Under the pieces are notes generated by a model. It was not told where the DNA came from, ran no database searches, and saw nothing but the letters and a program-made list of their open reading frames with translations. The position numbers and the translations under genes were made by a program. From Micromonospora chersina (lineage in GTDB: Bacteria; Actinomycetota; Actinomycetes; Mycobacteriales; Micromonosporaceae): a stretch of DNA of 64,000 nt. Below, in pieces: positions 1 through 9,801 of this stretch (positions within the stretch are counted from its first letter, which is position 1; each line of letters starts with the position of its first letter). The DNA lies in the NCBI RefSeq assembly GCF_900091475.1, contig NZ_FMIB01000002.1:6324001-6388000 (forward strand). Direction: 5' to 3'.

Positions 1-1972
1 TCGCCCGCCAGGACATGCCGATGCCCGCCTCCACGCTCACCCGTGCCTTTACCCCGCGCGGCAGGACCGACTCCCGGTACGCCTCGTCCTGCGCGAAGAA
101 CCATTCCTGGCAGGGCATGGAGACGACCCGGGTGGGGGTGCCGTCGGCCTCCAGCCGCTCCCGGGCGGTGAGGCAGAGCTGCACCTCGGAGCCGGTGCCC
201 ACGATGATCACCTGGGGCTTGCCGCCGGACGCCTCGGCCAGCACGTAGCCGCCCTTCGCGGTGCCCTCGGCGCCGGCCAGTTCGGTGCGGTCGAGGGTCG
301 GCAGCGCCTGCCGGCTGAGCGCCAGCGCGGTGGGCCGGTCGGTGTGCTCCAGGGCCTGCCGCCAGGCCCAGGCGGTCTCGTTGGCGTCGGCCGGGCGGAC
401 CACGTCCAGGCCGGGGATGGCACGCAGCGCGGTCAGGTGCTCCACCGGCTGGTGGGTCGGGCCGTCCTCGCCGAGGCCGATCGAGTCGTGCGTCCAGACG
501 TAGACCACCGGGAGCTTCATCAGCGCGGCGAGCCGCACCGAGGGGCGCATGTAGTCGCTGAACACCAGGAACGTGCCGCCGTACGGGCGGGTGCCGCCGT
601 GCAGGGCGATGCCGTTGAGGATCGCGCCCATGGCGTGCTCGCGGATGCCGAAGTGCAGGGTGCGGCCGTACTCGTCGCCCGGGAAGTCCTTGGTGGCGTG
701 CTCGGCCGGGACGAAGGACGGCTCGCCCTTCATGGTGGTGTTGTTGCTCTCCGCGAGGTCGGCGGAGCCGCCCCACAGCTCGGGCAGCACCGGGGCGAGG
801 GCCTCCAGGACCTTGCCGGAGGCCGCCCGGGTGGCCACGCCCTTGGCGTCGGCCGGGAAGGTCGGCAGCGCGTCGGTCCAGCCCGTCGGCAGGGTGCGGG
901 TGGACATCCGGTCCCACAGCGCCTTGCGCTCCGGGTTGGCCTGCGCCCAGGCGTCGAACGTGGTGGTCCACGCGGCCTGCGCCTCGGCGCCCCGGTCCAT
1001 GACCTGGCGGGCGTGCTTGAGCACCTCGTCGTCGACCTCGAAGGTGCGCTCCGGGTCGAAGCCGAGGACCTGCTTGGTGGCCTTCACCTCGTCGGCGCCG
1101 AGCGCCGAGCCGTGGATCTTGCCGGTGTTCTGCTTGTTGGGGGCGGGCCAGCCGATGATGGTGCGCAGCGCGATGAAGGAGGGGCGGTCGGTCTCCGCCT
1201 TCGCGGCCAGCAGCGCCTCGTAGAGGGCTTCGACATCCTCGTGGTAGTCACCCTGGTCGGCGTCGCCGCGGCGCCAGTCGACCGTCTGGACGTGCCAGCC
1301 GTACGCCTCGTAGCGGGCGGCCACGTCCTCGCTCTTGGCGATCCGGGTGTCGTCCTCGATCGAGATCTCGTTGTCGTCGTAGATCAGGCAGAGGTTGCCG
1401 AGCTGCTGGTGGGCGGCGAGCGCGCTCGCCTCGTGGCTGATGCCCTCCTCGATGTCGCCGTCGGAGGCGATGCACCAGACGTCGTGGCGGAACGGGGAGT
1501 CGGCCCGGTCCGGCTCCGGGTCGAACAGGCCGCGCTCGCGGCGCGCCGCCATCGCCATGCCGACCGCGTTGCCGATGCCCTGGCCGAGCGGGCCCGTGGT
1601 GGTCTCCACGCCCGGGGTGTGGCCGTGCTCCGGGTGGCCCGGGGTGAGCGAGCCCCACTGGCGCAGCGCCTTGAGGTCGTCCAGGGCCAGCGGGTAGCCG
1701 GAGAGGAAGAGCTGGATGTAGAGGGTCAGGCTGGAGTGCCCGGCGGACAGCACGAACCGGTCCCGGCCGGGCCAGTTCGGGTCGGCCGGGTTGTGCCGCA
1801 TGACCCGGTTGAAGAGCAGGTACGCCGCCGGGGCGAGGCTCATGGCCGTGCCCGGGTGGCCGTTGCCGGATTTCTCCACGGCGTCCATGGCCAGCACGCG
1901 GACCGTGTCGACGGCCCTGCGGTCGAGGTCGGACCAGTTGAGAGCGGGAAGCTCGGGTCGGTTGGCAGCCAC
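1..1972 (-). CDS. tkt: Transketolase, 3' end cut by window edge
   Basis: Transketolase moves two-carbon ketol units between sugar phosphates in the cytosolic pentose phosphate pathway, using thiamine diphosphate. The 657 codons present cover all but roughly the last 40 residues of a normal ~700-residue enzyme. The N-terminal GHPGTAMSLAP motif, the cofactor-binding segment SDGDIEEGISHEA, the YDDNEISIEDD stretch and a HGSALG histidine loop are all readable. The start is the GTG of VAANRPELPALNW, preceded by a GAGGAG ribosome binding site. It is transcribed away from ctaB, the common actinobacterial arrangement in which tkt heads a tkt-tal-zwf block; the rest would lie left of the window. Confidence 0.97.
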   Translation of the reverse strand, partial: MAANRPELPALNWSDLDRRAVDTVRVLAMDAVEKSGNGHPGTAMSLAPAAYLLFNRVMRHNPADPNWPGRDRFVLSAGHSSLTLYIQLFLSGYPLALDDLKALRQWGSLTPGHPEHGHTPGVETTTGPLGQGIGNAVGMAMAARRERGLFDPEPDRADSPFRHDVWCIASDGDIEEGISHEASALAAHQQLGNLCLIYDDNEISIEDDTRIAKSEDVAARYEAYGWHVQTVDWRRGDADQGDYHEDVEALYEALLAAKAETDRPSFIALRTIIGWPAPNKQNTGKIHGSALGADEVKATKQVLGFDPERTFEVDDEVLKHARQVMDRGAEAQAAWTTTFDAWAQANPERKALWDRMSTRTLPTGWTDALPTFPADAKGVATRAASGKVLEALAPVLPELWGGSADLAESNNTTMKGEPSFVPAEHATKDFPGDEYGRTLHFGIREHAMGAILNGIALHGGTRPYGGTFLVFSDYMRPSVRLAALMKLPVVYVWTHDSIGLGEDGPTHQPVEHLTALRAIPGLDVVRPADANETAWAWRQALEHTDRPTALALSRQALPTLDRTELAGAEGTAKGGYVLAEASGGKPQVIIVGTGSEVQLCLTARERLEADGTPTRVVSMPCQEWFFAQDEAYRESVLPRGVKARVSVEAGIGMSWRA

Positions 1973-2237
1973 GATGGTTGTGCTCCTCGGCAGATGGGCG
2001 GAACCCTCACTGATGACCCTATCGAGCGGCCCTAAACGTCCGCCCGGGGATCTCTGCATGCTCTTCTGTACGTGTCCGACCGGATCGGTCGTTCACCTCC
2101 GGATGTGACGGCCCGCACCGTTGCCGGGTCTCCGGGGCAGCCAAAACGACGACGCGTAGTGTGTGGGGCGGTGTGTGGACCCCGAGGGGTCCGGGCCGAC
2201 CCCGACCTCCCCTGCCGAAGCCGGAAGGTGGCAATCC

Positions 2238-3197
2238 GTGAGCATGATCACCGAGCGCCCCGTCAGCGACTCTGCCGGGCAGCCGCCGGTGCGCACGGTG
2301 ACGGAGGTGTCGGCGACCGCCCGGCGGGACGTGCGGGCCGTGGTGGCCGCGTACGTGGCGCTCACCAAGCCCCGGATCGTCGAACTGCTGCTGGTCACCA
2401 CCGTGCCGGCCATGATGCTGGCCGACGGCGGCCTGCCGTCGCTCTGGCTGGTGGCCGTGGTGCTGGTCGGCGGCTCGCTCGCCGCGGGCGCGGCCAGCGT
2501 GCTCAACTGCTACATCGACCGGGACATCGACCAGTTGATGCGGCGCACCAAGCGCCGGCCGCTGCCGGCGCACACCGTCTCGCCGCGCAGCGCGCTGGTC
2601 TTCGGCCTGGTCCTCGCCGTGATCTCGGTGGCGCTGATGGCGGTGACCACCAACTGGCTGGCGGCCGGGCTGACCCTCGCGGCGATCGCCTACTACGACC
2701 TGGTCTACACGCTCTGGCTGAAGCGCACCACGGCCGCCAACACCTTCTGGGGCGGCGCCTGCGGGGCCGCGCCGGTGCTGATCGGCTGGGCGGCGGTCAC
2801 GGGCTCCCTGGCCCCGGCCGCGTGGGGCCTGTTCGCGGTCGTCTTCTTCTGGCAGATGCCGCACTTCTACGCGCTGGCCATCAAGTACAAGGCCGACTAC
2901 GCCCGGGCCGGCATCCCGATGCTGCCGGTGGTGGCCTCGGTCCGCCGGGTCAACGCGGAGATCATCCTCTTCTCCTGGCTGACCCTGCTCTCGTCGCTGG
3001 CCGTGTGGCCGCTCGGGATGAGCCCGATCTACGGCGTCACCGCGCTGGTGGTCGGCGGCATCTTCGTCGTCGAGGCGCACAAGCTCTGCCGGCGGGCGGC
3101 GCGGGGTGAGGCGGTCAAGCCGATGCGGCTGTTCCACTGGTCCACCACCTACCTCACGATCCTCTTCGCGGCCGTCGCCCTCGACGCCCTGCTCTAG
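2238..3197 (+). CDS. ctaB: Protoheme IX farnesyltransferase (heme O synthase)
   Basis: This membrane UbiA-family prenyltransferase transfers a farnesyl group to protoheme to make heme O, needed by aa3-type cytochrome oxidase. The 319-residue protein has the prenyl-diphosphate/Mg motif [12 protein letters not shown] near residue 90, a second Asp region DYARAG, and about eight hydrophobic segments. The GTG start at 2238 follows GGAAGGTGG with 7-base spacing; an ATG two codons later is the alternative. ctaA, the next enzyme of the heme A pathway, lies 3.3 kb downstream on the opposite strand. The 265-bp gap to tkt should hold both promoters, but I could not assign them. Confidence 0.96.
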   Translation: MSMITERPVSDSAGQPPVRTVTEVSATARRDVRAVVAAYVALTKPRIVELLLVTTVPAMMLADGGLPSLWLVAVVLVGGSLAAGAASVLNCYIDRDIDQLMRRTKRRPLPAHTVSPRSALVFGLVLAVISVALMAVTTNWLAAGLTLAAIAYYDLVYTLWLKRTTAANTFWGGACGAAPVLIGWAAVTGSLAPAAWGLFAVVFFWQMPHFYALAIKYKADYARAGIPMLPVVASVRRVNAEIILFSWLTLLSSLAVWPLGMSPIYGVTALVVGGIFVVEAHKLCRRAARGEAVKPMRLFHWSTTYLTILFAAVALDALL

Positions 3198-3350
3198 TGC
3201 GTGACCGGCACTGACCGGAGTGGATGCTTTCCCGCCTGTCCGGGATTTCATCAGAATTTTTTTCGGCCTGAGTCGGACCGGCTCAACCCGGACAGATTGT
3301 GACGATCTCCCCTGCCCGTTTTGGCCAGGCATAGGCGACATGTCCGGGCG

Positions 3351-3386
3351 AATTACCTGTGGTCTTCCTTAAACCTGTAGGTAATT
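3351..3386. promoter_or_regulatory. AATTACCT/AGGTAATT inverted repeat in AT-rich leader
   Basis: An 8-bp perfect inverted repeat (3351-3358 and 3379-3386) with a 20-base spacer sits in an unusually AT-rich stretch, about 60 bases before the small gene at 3449. It could be an operator or a weak hairpin. The rest of the 250-bp gap after ctaB contains a run of seven T residues near 3256 but no clear stem in front of it. Confidence 0.3.
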
Positions 3387-3448
3387 GGCATCACATTCAG
3401 TTCATCGTTCTCGCACATCCGGGTGGATGTCTGCTTAGGCTTCGCGTC

Positions 3449-3781
3449 ATGGCAGATGGTTCCGATACGACGCTCACGGCTGACAAGACCTCCGAGCAGG
3501 CCCCCAACGGCCTGGTCGCGGGCATCAAGTCGTTCGCCGCCGGACACGGCGGGGCGAAGGCGGTCATCGAGTACGTCGGCAAGCGCGGTGCACGCATCGT
3601 CCTCGTGGGTTCCGACGGGGCGTGGGCCGACCAGTTCGCCGACGGCACCGACGTCGCGCGGCAGGCCTGCGCCACCGCGGGGGTCACCGTCGAGAACGCC
3701 TGGGAGCGTGAGCTGATGGACCAGATGCGTCCGAGCAACGACCTCTGGCGGTCGATGGCCCGGCGCACGATGGCCCGTTGA
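3449..3781 (+). CDS. Small conserved hypothetical protein
   Basis: A 110-residue soluble protein that I do not recognise. It opens with a polar stretch (MADGSDTTLTADKTSEQ) and continues with an alpha/beta-looking core containing GAKAVIEYVGKRGARIVLVG and an Arg-rich end. There are no membrane segments, cysteines or catalytic motif. The ATG at 3449 is chosen because the reading frame upstream of it runs through AT-rich noncoding-looking sequence. It ends 6 bases before the ATP-grasp gene, so the two are probably co-transcribed. GC-rich third codon positions support a real gene. Confidence 0.7.
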   Translation: MADGSDTTLTADKTSEQAPNGLVAGIKSFAAGHGGAKAVIEYVGKRGARIVLVGSDGAWADQFADGTDVARQACATAGVTVENAWERELMDQMRPSNDLWRSMARRTMAR

Positions 3782-3787
3782 CATAAA

Positions 3788-4708
3788 TTGACCAACCACC
3801 ACCAGTCGACCCGGGGGGAACCCCGGGTCGCTCTCGTCACCTGCACGGCCCTGCCCGACCTCGACCCGGACGACCGGCTCGCGCTCGCCCCGCTCGCCGC
3901 CCGCGGCATCGCCGCCGAGGCGGTGGTCTGGGACGACCCGGCCGTCGACTGGGCCGGCTACGACCTGGTCGTGCTCCGCTCGCCCTGGGACTACGCGTTG
4001 CGCCGCGACGAGTTCGTCGCCTGGGCGCGCACCGTGCCGACCCTGGTCAACCCGGCCGACGTGGTCGCCTGGAACACCGACAAGCGCTACCTGGCCGAGC
4101 TGTCCGCGGCCGGCGTGCCCACGGTGCCGACCACCTGGGTCGAGCCGGGCGCGGACTGGCGCCCGCCCGCCGAGACCGGCGAGTACGTGATCAAGCCGGC
4201 GGTCAGCGTCGGCAGCCTGGACACCGGCCGGTACGACCTGGCCGACCCGGAGCACCGGGAACTGGCCGCGGCGCACGTCCGGCGGCTCTCCGCCGCCGGC
4301 CGGATCACCATGGTGCAGCCGTACCTCCGCGCGGTGGACACCGACGGAGAGACCGCGCTGCTCTTCCTGGCCGGGCCCGACGGCCTGGCGTTCAGCCACG
4401 CGATCTGCAAGGGGCCGATGCTGACCGGCCCGGACCAGGGCGTGGCCGAGCTCTACCGGGAGGAGCGGATCGACGCCCGCGCGGCCACCCCGGAGCAGCT
4501 CGACACGGCGGAGAAGACCCTGGCGGTCGTGCCCGGCGGCACCGACCGGCTGCTCTACGCCCGGGTGGACCTCATCCCCGGCCCGGACGGCGCGCCCGTC
4601 CTGGTCGAGCTGGAGCTGACCGAGCCGAGCCTGTTCGTCGGGTACGCCGACGGCGCCCCGGACCGGCTCGCCGAGGCGGTCGCCACCCACCTGGCCCGGC
4701 GGTCCTGA
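3788..4708 (+). CDS. ATP-grasp domain protein (RimK/cycloserine-ligase-like)
   Basis: A 306-residue protein with the layout of ATP-grasp ligases, which couple ATP hydrolysis to amide or peptide-like bond formation through an acyl-phosphate. Visible landmarks are VVLRSPWDYALRRDEF, NPADVVAWNTDKRYL, the ATP-binding EYVIKPAVSVGS, and the Mg-binding end VLVELELTEPSLF. This pattern matches the group containing the D-cycloserine ligase DcsG, but the substrate cannot be inferred. The start is TTG at 3788. It is the only start candidate after the in-frame stop at 3779 that keeps the first beta strand (RVALVTC), although no ribosome binding site is evident, so translation may depend on the upstream gene. 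Confidence 0.85.
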   Translation: MTNHHQSTRGEPRVALVTCTALPDLDPDDRLALAPLAARGIAAEAVVWDDPAVDWAGYDLVVLRSPWDYALRRDEFVAWARTVPTLVNPADVVAWNTDKRYLAELSAAGVPTVPTTWVEPGADWRPPAETGEYVIKPAVSVGSLDTGRYDLADPEHRELAAAHVRRLSAAGRITMVQPYLRAVDTDGETALLFLAGPDGLAFSHAICKGPMLTGPDQGVAELYREERIDARAATPEQLDTAEKTLAVVPGGTDRLLYARVDLIPGPDGAPVLVELELTEPSLFVGYADGAPDRLAEAVATHLARRS

Positions 4709-4716
4709 CCCGCGCT

Positions 4717-4740
4717 CCGGCCCGCGTCCGAGCGGGCCGG
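4717..4740. terminator. Hairpin between convergent genes
   Basis: A 9-bp perfect GC stem (CCGGCCCGC and GCGGGCCGG) with a 6-base loop lies between the stops of the convergent ATP-grasp and beta-helix genes, so it can serve both strands. There is no T-tract, as is usual for terminators in this GC range. Confidence 0.6.
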
Positions 4741-4748
4741 GGCCGGCG

Positions 4749-6416
4749 TCACTCCCCATCGTGGTGGTTGCGGTCCCAGCGGCCGCCGATCGGCGGGGTG
4801 TCCAGCCGGACGGCGGTCTCGTTCCCGGCGAAGTCGTTGTCCTCCACCCGGCACGAGACGCAACTGCCCGCGCCGGTCACCCAGAACCCGTAGGTCTGGG
4901 TGTGCTCGTCCCGGTGCCAGATCCGGTTTCCCCGGACCGTGGCCGAGTCGAACGGGGCGTTGACCGCGATCCCGGCGCGCTCCGGCGGCCCGGCCGGCAG
5001 CTCGTACGGGGTGCCGGGCGCCGGGGTGGCCTCGTTCCAGCCGGTGGCGCCGTCGGGCCGCACCTCGGCCAGCGACAGCTCGGTGCCGGTGTTGTCGGCC
5101 ACCACCGCGGTGCGCGAGTCGACGTGCACGACCTTGCCCCGGTGCCCGCCGGGCGGCCAGTCCGCCGACCCGTCGGTGACCCGGCGCGGGGCGTACCGCA
5201 CGGTCGCGCCGGAACCGCGGCATCCCGGGGCGGACCGTCGCCCGTTGTCCCGGATCCGGTTGCCGACCACGGCGGCGTCGACCATGGGGCGGTCGATCCG
5301 GATACCGTCCAGCGCGTTCTCCCAGATGTCGTTGCCCTCGATCACCACGTCCGCCGCCGGGCCCCGGTGCCCGTGGCCCAGGTCGTGCTCGTGGTAGCCG
5401 TAGCCGCCGTTGCGGCTGATCCGGTTGCCCCGGACCGCGTACGGGCCGGGGGTGTTGCCCATGCTGATCCCGTCGCCCACGTTCCGGTCGATCATGCAGT
5501 CGGTCAGCAGGCCGCCCCGCCCGGCGATCCCGGCCGTGCCGTTGGCCGAGACGTCGAAGCCCGCCTCCAGGTTGTTCGTGAGCGTGCAGGCCGAGACGAT
5601 CAGCCCGTCGGCACCCCAGTCGGAGATCCCGAACCGGTTGGCCTGGCTGTGGCACCCGACGATGCGGAAGCCGCGCGGCGGCGGCCAGTAGTCCTTCTGC
5701 AGTTCCAGGAAGATCCCGTTGGTGCCGTTGCCCAGGGTGGTGCAGTTGGCGATGGTGAGCCGCTCCACGTCGCCCCAGCCACCGATGCCGACGCCGATGC
5801 CCGCGCCGCCCATCTGCTCGCCGTTGTCCAGCCGGCCGCAGCCCACCACGACCACCCCGTCGATCAGGCTGTCCTGGAGGAAGTCGCAGCCCAGACCTGT
5901 CGCCCCGGTGTGGTGGATGTAGAGGTTGCGGAAGACGCCACGCACCACGTACTGGAGGCCGAGGCCCTTGGCGAGGTAGTTGTAGCTGGCCATGCCGACG
6001 CCGGAACCGTCGATCTCGAAGTCGGCGAAGGTGCAGTCGGCGATGTGCCGGTCCCGGTCCGCGCCGTGCTGCACGGTGGTCCAGTACGCCAGCGGGACGG
6101 GGTCATCCCGGTTGCCCTCGTTGCTGAGCAGGAACCGGGTCGCCGCCGAGCCCGCACCGATCAGCGACACGCCGCTGCGCCAGACGGTGCCGGCGTCCCG
6201 GATCGAGTAGATGCCGGGCGGGCAGTAGATCACCCGGGCCCGGCCGTCGGCGTCGTACCCCTCGCCCAGGCGGTCCACCAGGGCCGCCAGCGCGGGCTGG
6301 TCGTTGGTGACGCCGTCGCCGGTGAGCCCGAACTCGTGGGCGTCGCACCACAGCGGCGCGCCGGCCACCGGCGTGAGCCGCTGCGGGACGGTGGTGGCCA
6401 GGCCCTTGCGCGACAC
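4749..6416 (-). CDS. Right-handed parallel beta-helix protein (pectate-lyase/GH28-like fold)
   Basis: A 555-residue protein. Its N-terminus (CDAHEFGLTGDGVTNDQPAL) is the usual opening of Pectate_lyase_3-type beta-helix proteins, and the body is a run of 20-25-residue coils such as VIEGNDIWENALDGIRI and VVGNRIRDNG. Such folds bind or cleave polysaccharides or form structural spikes. No signal peptide is visible, so export by the Sec route is not supported. The GTG start at 6416 follows GAGGGGAG. It ends against the convergent ATP-grasp gene. I cannot identify catalytic acids, so an enzymatic role is only a possibility. Confidence 0.85.
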   Translation of the reverse strand: MSRKGLATTVPQRLTPVAGAPLWCDAHEFGLTGDGVTNDQPALAALVDRLGEGYDADGRARVIYCPPGIYSIRDAGTVWRSGVSLIGAGSAATRFLLSNEGNRDDPVPLAYWTTVQHGADRDRHIADCTFADFEIDGSGVGMASYNYLAKGLGLQYVVRGVFRNLYIHHTGATGLGCDFLQDSLIDGVVVVGCGRLDNGEQMGGAGIGVGIGGWGDVERLTIANCTTLGNGTNGIFLELQKDYWPPPRGFRIVGCHSQANRFGISDWGADGLIVSACTLTNNLEAGFDVSANGTAGIAGRGGLLTDCMIDRNVGDGISMGNTPGPYAVRGNRISRNGGYGYHEHDLGHGHRGPAADVVIEGNDIWENALDGIRIDRPMVDAAVVGNRIRDNGRRSAPGCRGSGATVRYAPRRVTDGSADWPPGGHRGKVVHVDSRTAVVADNTGTELSLAEVRPDGATGWNEATPAPGTPYELPAGPPERAGIAVNAPFDSATVRGNRIWHRDEHTQTYGFWVTGAGSCVSCRVEDNDFAGNETAVRLDTPPIGGRWDRNHHDGE

Positions 6417-6494
6417 CGGCGGCTCCCCTCGGGCGGACGGTCCGTGGCCCGGACCGCTTTCCCGCTGCCGGCGAGGGGTAACGCCGGGTGGTCC

Positions 6495-7448
6495 TCAGGC
6501 GGCCGCGGTGACCGGCTGGTCGGCCGGTCTGGTGGCGGTCGCCGGGGCCGGCGGGGCGGCCGGACGCCGCTCCCGGGTGGCCCAGAGCACGCCCAGGGTG
6601 GCCAGCAGCACCAGGCAGGAGCCGAGCATGTGCGCCGCGACCAGCACGGCGGGCAGGTGGGTGAAGTACTGCACGAAGCCGATCAGGCCCTGACCCAGTT
6701 CGACCGCGACCAGCACCCCGGCGGCCCGGGCGGCCCGGGCGGTGCCCACCGCGCGGAACGCGAACAGCAGCGCCACCGAGAGGCCGATGAGCAGGAACAC
6801 GCCGTCGGCGTGCACCTGGGAGATCGCCTCCGGGTCCAGGCCGTTGCGCGCCGCGCCCTGGTCGCCCGCGTGCGGCCCGCTGCCGGTCACCCAGGTGCCG
6901 ACCACCAGCACGGCCGCGCTGACCACGGTGGTGAGCAGAGCGAGGGTACGCAGCGGCGCCGGCACGGTCGGCTGGACCGGCCCGTCCGGCTCGGCGGTGC
7001 GCCGCCAGAGCGCGTACGCGGCGGCGATCACCCCCATCGAGGCGAGGAAGTGGAGCCCGACCACCCAGGGGTTGAGGTTGGTGAGCACCGTGATGCCGCC
7101 GATCACGGCCTGGGCGGGGATGCCGAACAGCACGCCGATCGCCAGGGGCAGGAGCCCGCGCGGGCGGGTCCGCTGCGCCAGCACGGCGAGCACCACGGCC
7201 AGTGCGATGATCCCCACCGCGAAGGTGAGCAGCCGGTTGCCGAACTCGATCGCCCCGTTGATGCCCATCTCCGGCGTGGCGATGTACGACTCGTCGGTGC
7301 ACCGGGGCCAGGTCGGGCAGCCGAGCCCGGATCGGGTGAGCCGGACACCCCCGCCGGTGACCACGATCGCCACGTTCGCGATGATCGAGGTGTACGCGAG
7401 GCGACGCAGCAGCGTGGGGGAGACCGGGAACCGGACGGAAGCCTTCAC
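6495..7448 (-). CDS. ctaA: Heme A synthase (COX15/CtaA family)
   Basis: This integral membrane mono-oxygenase converts heme O to heme A for cytochrome c oxidase. The protein (about 317 residues) has eight hydrophobic segments. It has the N-terminal GGGVRLTRSGLGCPTWPRC loop carrying the conserved cysteine pair, and histidines suited to heme ligation in GLHFLASMG, QVHADGVF and VAAHMLGS. The GTG at 7448 is preferred; another in-frame GTG lies 18 bases upstream. It is divergent from sufR, leaving about 115 bp for both promoters. Together with ctaB it completes the heme A branch in this window. Confidence 0.93.
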   Translation of the reverse strand: MKASVRFPVSPTLLRRLAYTSIIANVAIVVTGGGVRLTRSGLGCPTWPRCTDESYIATPEMGINGAIEFGNRLLTFAVGIIALAVVLAVLAQRTRPRGLLPLAIGVLFGIPAQAVIGGITVLTNLNPWVVGLHFLASMGVIAAAYALWRRTAEPDGPVQPTVPAPLRTLALLTTVVSAAVLVVGTWVTGSGPHAGDQGAARNGLDPEAISQVHADGVFLLIGLSVALLFAFRAVGTARAARAAGVLVAVELGQGLIGFVQYFTHLPAVLVAAHMLGSCLVLLATLGVLWATRERRPAAPPAPATATRPADQPVTAAA

Positions 7449-7528
7449 GGAGCGAATCCTACGCACCGTAGTTGGTCCCGATCGGGTGACTCCGCGACAC
7501 CGGTGGTCGGGATCACCGGACCCCGGGT

Positions 7529-7557
7529 TTGCGGGCCTCCGGCGAATTACGTAACGT
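7529..7557 (+). promoter_or_regulatory. Promoter of the suf operon, probably giving a leaderless mRNA
   Basis: A -35-like TTGCGG (7529-7534) and a -10-like TAACGT (7552-7557) are separated by exactly 17 bases. The sufR GTG begins 7 bases after the -10, where transcription should start, and no ribosome binding site precedes it. SufR would be expected to bind here in autoregulation, but I could not define its operator. Confidence 0.6.
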
Positions 7558-7564
7558 TGGCGTT

Positions 7565-8317
7565 GTGAAAAACGCGGCGGCGCTCTCCGGGCACCAGCCG
7601 GCAGCCGTCCCGGCTGTCGGTGCTTCCGCGTCCACCGATCTCTCCACCCGCGACCGGGTCACCCAGCTGCTGCTGGAGCGGGGCGCGACCACCGCGGCCC
7701 AGCTCGGCTCGGCGCTCGGGCTCAGCCCGGCCGCGATCCGCCGGCACCTCGACGCGATGCTCGCCGACGGCGACGTGGAGGCCCGCGAGCAGGTCGTCCG
7801 GGGCAGCCGGGGCCGGGGCCGACCGGCCAAGGTCTTCCTGCTCACCGAGGCGGCCCGCGTCCGCTGCGGCACCCACCACTACGACAACATCGCCACGGCC
7901 GCCCTGCGCTGGATCGCCCGCACCGGCGGCTCGCGTGCCGTCGAGGCGTTCGCCGCGGAGCAGGTGACCGCGCTGGAGGAGCGCTGCCGCGCCGCCATGG
8001 AGGACGCCGGCACCGACCCGCTCGCCCGGGCGGAGGCGCTCGCCGGGGCGCTGACCGCCGAGGGCTACGCTGCCAACGCGTCCACGATCGCCTCCGGCGG
8101 CCAGCTGTGCCAGCACCACTGCCCGGTGGCGCACGTGGCCGCCGAGTTCCCCCAGCTGTGCGAGGCCGAGACCGCGGTGATCTCCCGTCTGGTCGGCACC
8201 CACGTGCAGCGCCTGGCCACCATCGCGCACGGCGACGGGGTGTGCACCACGCACATTCCCACCCAGCCGCGTGCCCAGTCCGGTAACACCGTCACCACTG
8301 TGAGGACAGATAGATGA
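7565..8317 (+). CDS. sufR: SufR-type Fe-S-sensing transcriptional repressor
   Basis: A 250-residue DNA-binding regulator that in other actinobacteria represses the suf operon when it carries an Fe-S cluster. The N-terminal winged helix is visible at [20 protein letters not shown] (about residues 45-65), with the wing in [11 protein letters not shown]. The C-terminal region carries the cluster ligands C182, C186 and C199 within [11 protein letters not shown] and FPQLCEAE. It is the first gene of the operon and its stop overlaps the sufB start by 3 bases. The GTG at 7565 fits the promoter spacing and leaderless translation. Confidence 0.93.
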   Translation: MKNAAALSGHQPAAVPAVGASASTDLSTRDRVTQLLLERGATTAAQLGSALGLSPAAIRRHLDAMLADGDVEAREQVVRGSRGRGRPAKVFLLTEAARVRCGTHHYDNIATAALRWIARTGGSRAVEAFAAEQVTALEERCRAAMEDAGTDPLARAEALAGALTAEGYAANASTIASGGQLCQHHCPVAHVAAEFPQLCEAETAVISRLVGTHVQRLATIAHGDGVCTTHIPTQPRAQSGNTVTTVRTDR

Positions 8318-9744
8318 CCGAGCAGATCGTCCAGCCCCTGACCCAGGAGGAGCAGCTCGCCGCCCTCGGTCGCTACGAGTACGGCTGGGCCGACCCCGAC
8401 GTCGCGGGGGCGTCCGCCCAGCGCGGCCTCAACGAGGCGGTGGTGCGGGACATCTCGGCCAAGAAGAACGAGCCGGCCTGGATGCTCGACCTGCGCCTGA
8501 AGGGCCTGCGGCTGTTCGACCGCAAGCCGATGCCGGCCTGGGGTGCGGACCTCACCGGGATCGACTTCGACAACATCAAGTACTTCGTGCGGTCCACCGA
8601 GAAGCAGGCCACCAGCTGGGAGGACCTGCCCGAGGACATCAAGAACACCTACGACCGGCTGGGCATCCCCGAGGCGGAGAAGCAGCGGCTGGTCGCCGGC
8701 GTCGCGGCGCAGTACGAGTCCGAGGTCGTGTACCACAAGATCCGTGAGGACCTCGAGGAGCAGGGTGTCATCTTCCTGGACACCGACACCGCGCTGCGCG
8801 AGCACGAGGACATCTTCAAGGAGTACTTCGGCACGGTGATCCCGGTCGGCGACAACAAGTTCGCCGCGCTGAACACCTCCGTCTGGTCCGGTGGCTCGTT
8901 CATCTACGTGCCGAAGGGCGTGCACGTGGAGATCCCGCTGCAGGCCTACTTCCGGATCAACACGGAGAACATGGGCCAGTTCGAGCGCACGCTGATCATC
9001 GTCGACGAGGGCGCGTACGTGCACTACGTCGAGGGCTGCACCGCGCCCCTCTACTCCTCGGACTCGTTGCACAGCGCGGTCGTGGAGATCATCGTCAAGA
9101 AGAACGCCCGGTGCCGCTACACGACCATCCAGAACTGGTCGAACAACGTGTACAACCTGGTGACCAAGCGCGCCGTCTGCCACGAGGGCGCGACCATGGA
9201 GTGGGTCGACGGCAACATCGGCTCCAAGGTGACCATGAAGTACCCGGCGGTCTACATGACCGGCGAGCACGCCAAGGGCGAGGTGCTCTCGGTGGCCATG
9301 GCCGGCGAGGGGCAGCACCAGGACGCGGGCGCCAAGATGGTGCACGCCGCGCCGCACACCTCCTCGACCATCGTGTCGAAGTCGATCGCCCGGGGCGGCG
9401 GCCGCACCTCCTACCGGGGCCTGGTGCAGGTGCTGGAGGGCTCGCACAGCAGCCGCAGCACGGTGAAGTGCGACGCGCTGCTCGTCGACACCATCTCCCG
9501 CTCCGACACCTACCCCTACGTCGACATCCGCGAGGACGACGTGTCGATGGGGCACGAGGCGACCGTCTCCAAGATCAGCGACGACCAGCTCTTCTACCTG
9601 ATGAGCCGGGGCCTGAGCGAGGACGAGGCCATGGCGATGATCGTGCGCGGCTTCATCGAGCCCATCGCCAAGGAGCTCCCGATGGAGTACGCCCTGGAGC
9701 TCAACCGCCTGATCGAGCTCCAGATGGAGGGCGCGGTCGGCTGA
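8314..9744 (+). CDS. sufB: Fe-S cluster assembly scaffold SufB
   Basis: SufB is the scaffold subunit of the SufBC2D complex, on which nascent Fe-S clusters form in the cytosol. The 476-residue protein starts [15 protein letters not shown]. It contains the typical core [20 protein letters not shown], the VEGCTAP segment, and the end [20 protein letters not shown] shared with SufD. The gene is uninterrupted: no intein is present, unlike the SufB of many mycobacteria. The ATG overlaps the sufR stop, so translation of the two is coupled. Confidence 0.97.
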   Translation: MTEQIVQPLTQEEQLAALGRYEYGWADPDVAGASAQRGLNEAVVRDISAKKNEPAWMLDLRLKGLRLFDRKPMPAWGADLTGIDFDNIKYFVRSTEKQATSWEDLPEDIKNTYDRLGIPEAEKQRLVAGVAAQYESEVVYHKIREDLEEQGVIFLDTDTALREHEDIFKEYFGTVIPVGDNKFAALNTSVWSGGSFIYVPKGVHVEIPLQAYFRINTENMGQFERTLIIVDEGAYVHYVEGCTAPLYSSDSLHSAVVEIIVKKNARCRYTTIQNWSNNVYNLVTKRAVCHEGATMEWVDGNIGSKVTMKYPAVYMTGEHAKGEVLSVAMAGEGQHQDAGAKMVHAAPHTSSTIVSKSIARGGGRTSYRGLVQVLEGSHSSRSTVKCDALLVDTISRSDTYPYVDIREDDVSMGHEATVSKISDDQLFYLMSRGLSEDEAMAMIVRGFIEPIAKELPMEYALELNRLIELQMEGAVG

Positions 9745-9801
9745 CGCCGACCGCCCCCCGGTCCACCTGACACCGTCGTCGCAGAACAGACCAAGGAAGA
9801 G

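Noticed and set aside
344..2035. Long plus-strand reading frame over transketolase
   Set aside because: It is the antisense shadow of tkt. The minus-strand product has complete transketolase motifs and the plus-strand product is low-complexity Arg/Gly/Val sequence.
3250..3265. T-tract after ctaB as an intrinsic terminator
   Set aside because: Seven T residues are present, but no stable stem precedes them.
4761..7568. 935-codon plus-strand frame across the beta-helix and ctaA genes
   Set aside because: Antisense to two clear minus-strand genes. The composition is repetitive Val/Ala/Asp/His typical of shadow frames in GC-rich DNA.
8314..9744. Intein in SufB
   Set aside because: Many mycobacterial SufB genes carry one, but here the coding sequence is continuous, normal length and has no splicing motifs.
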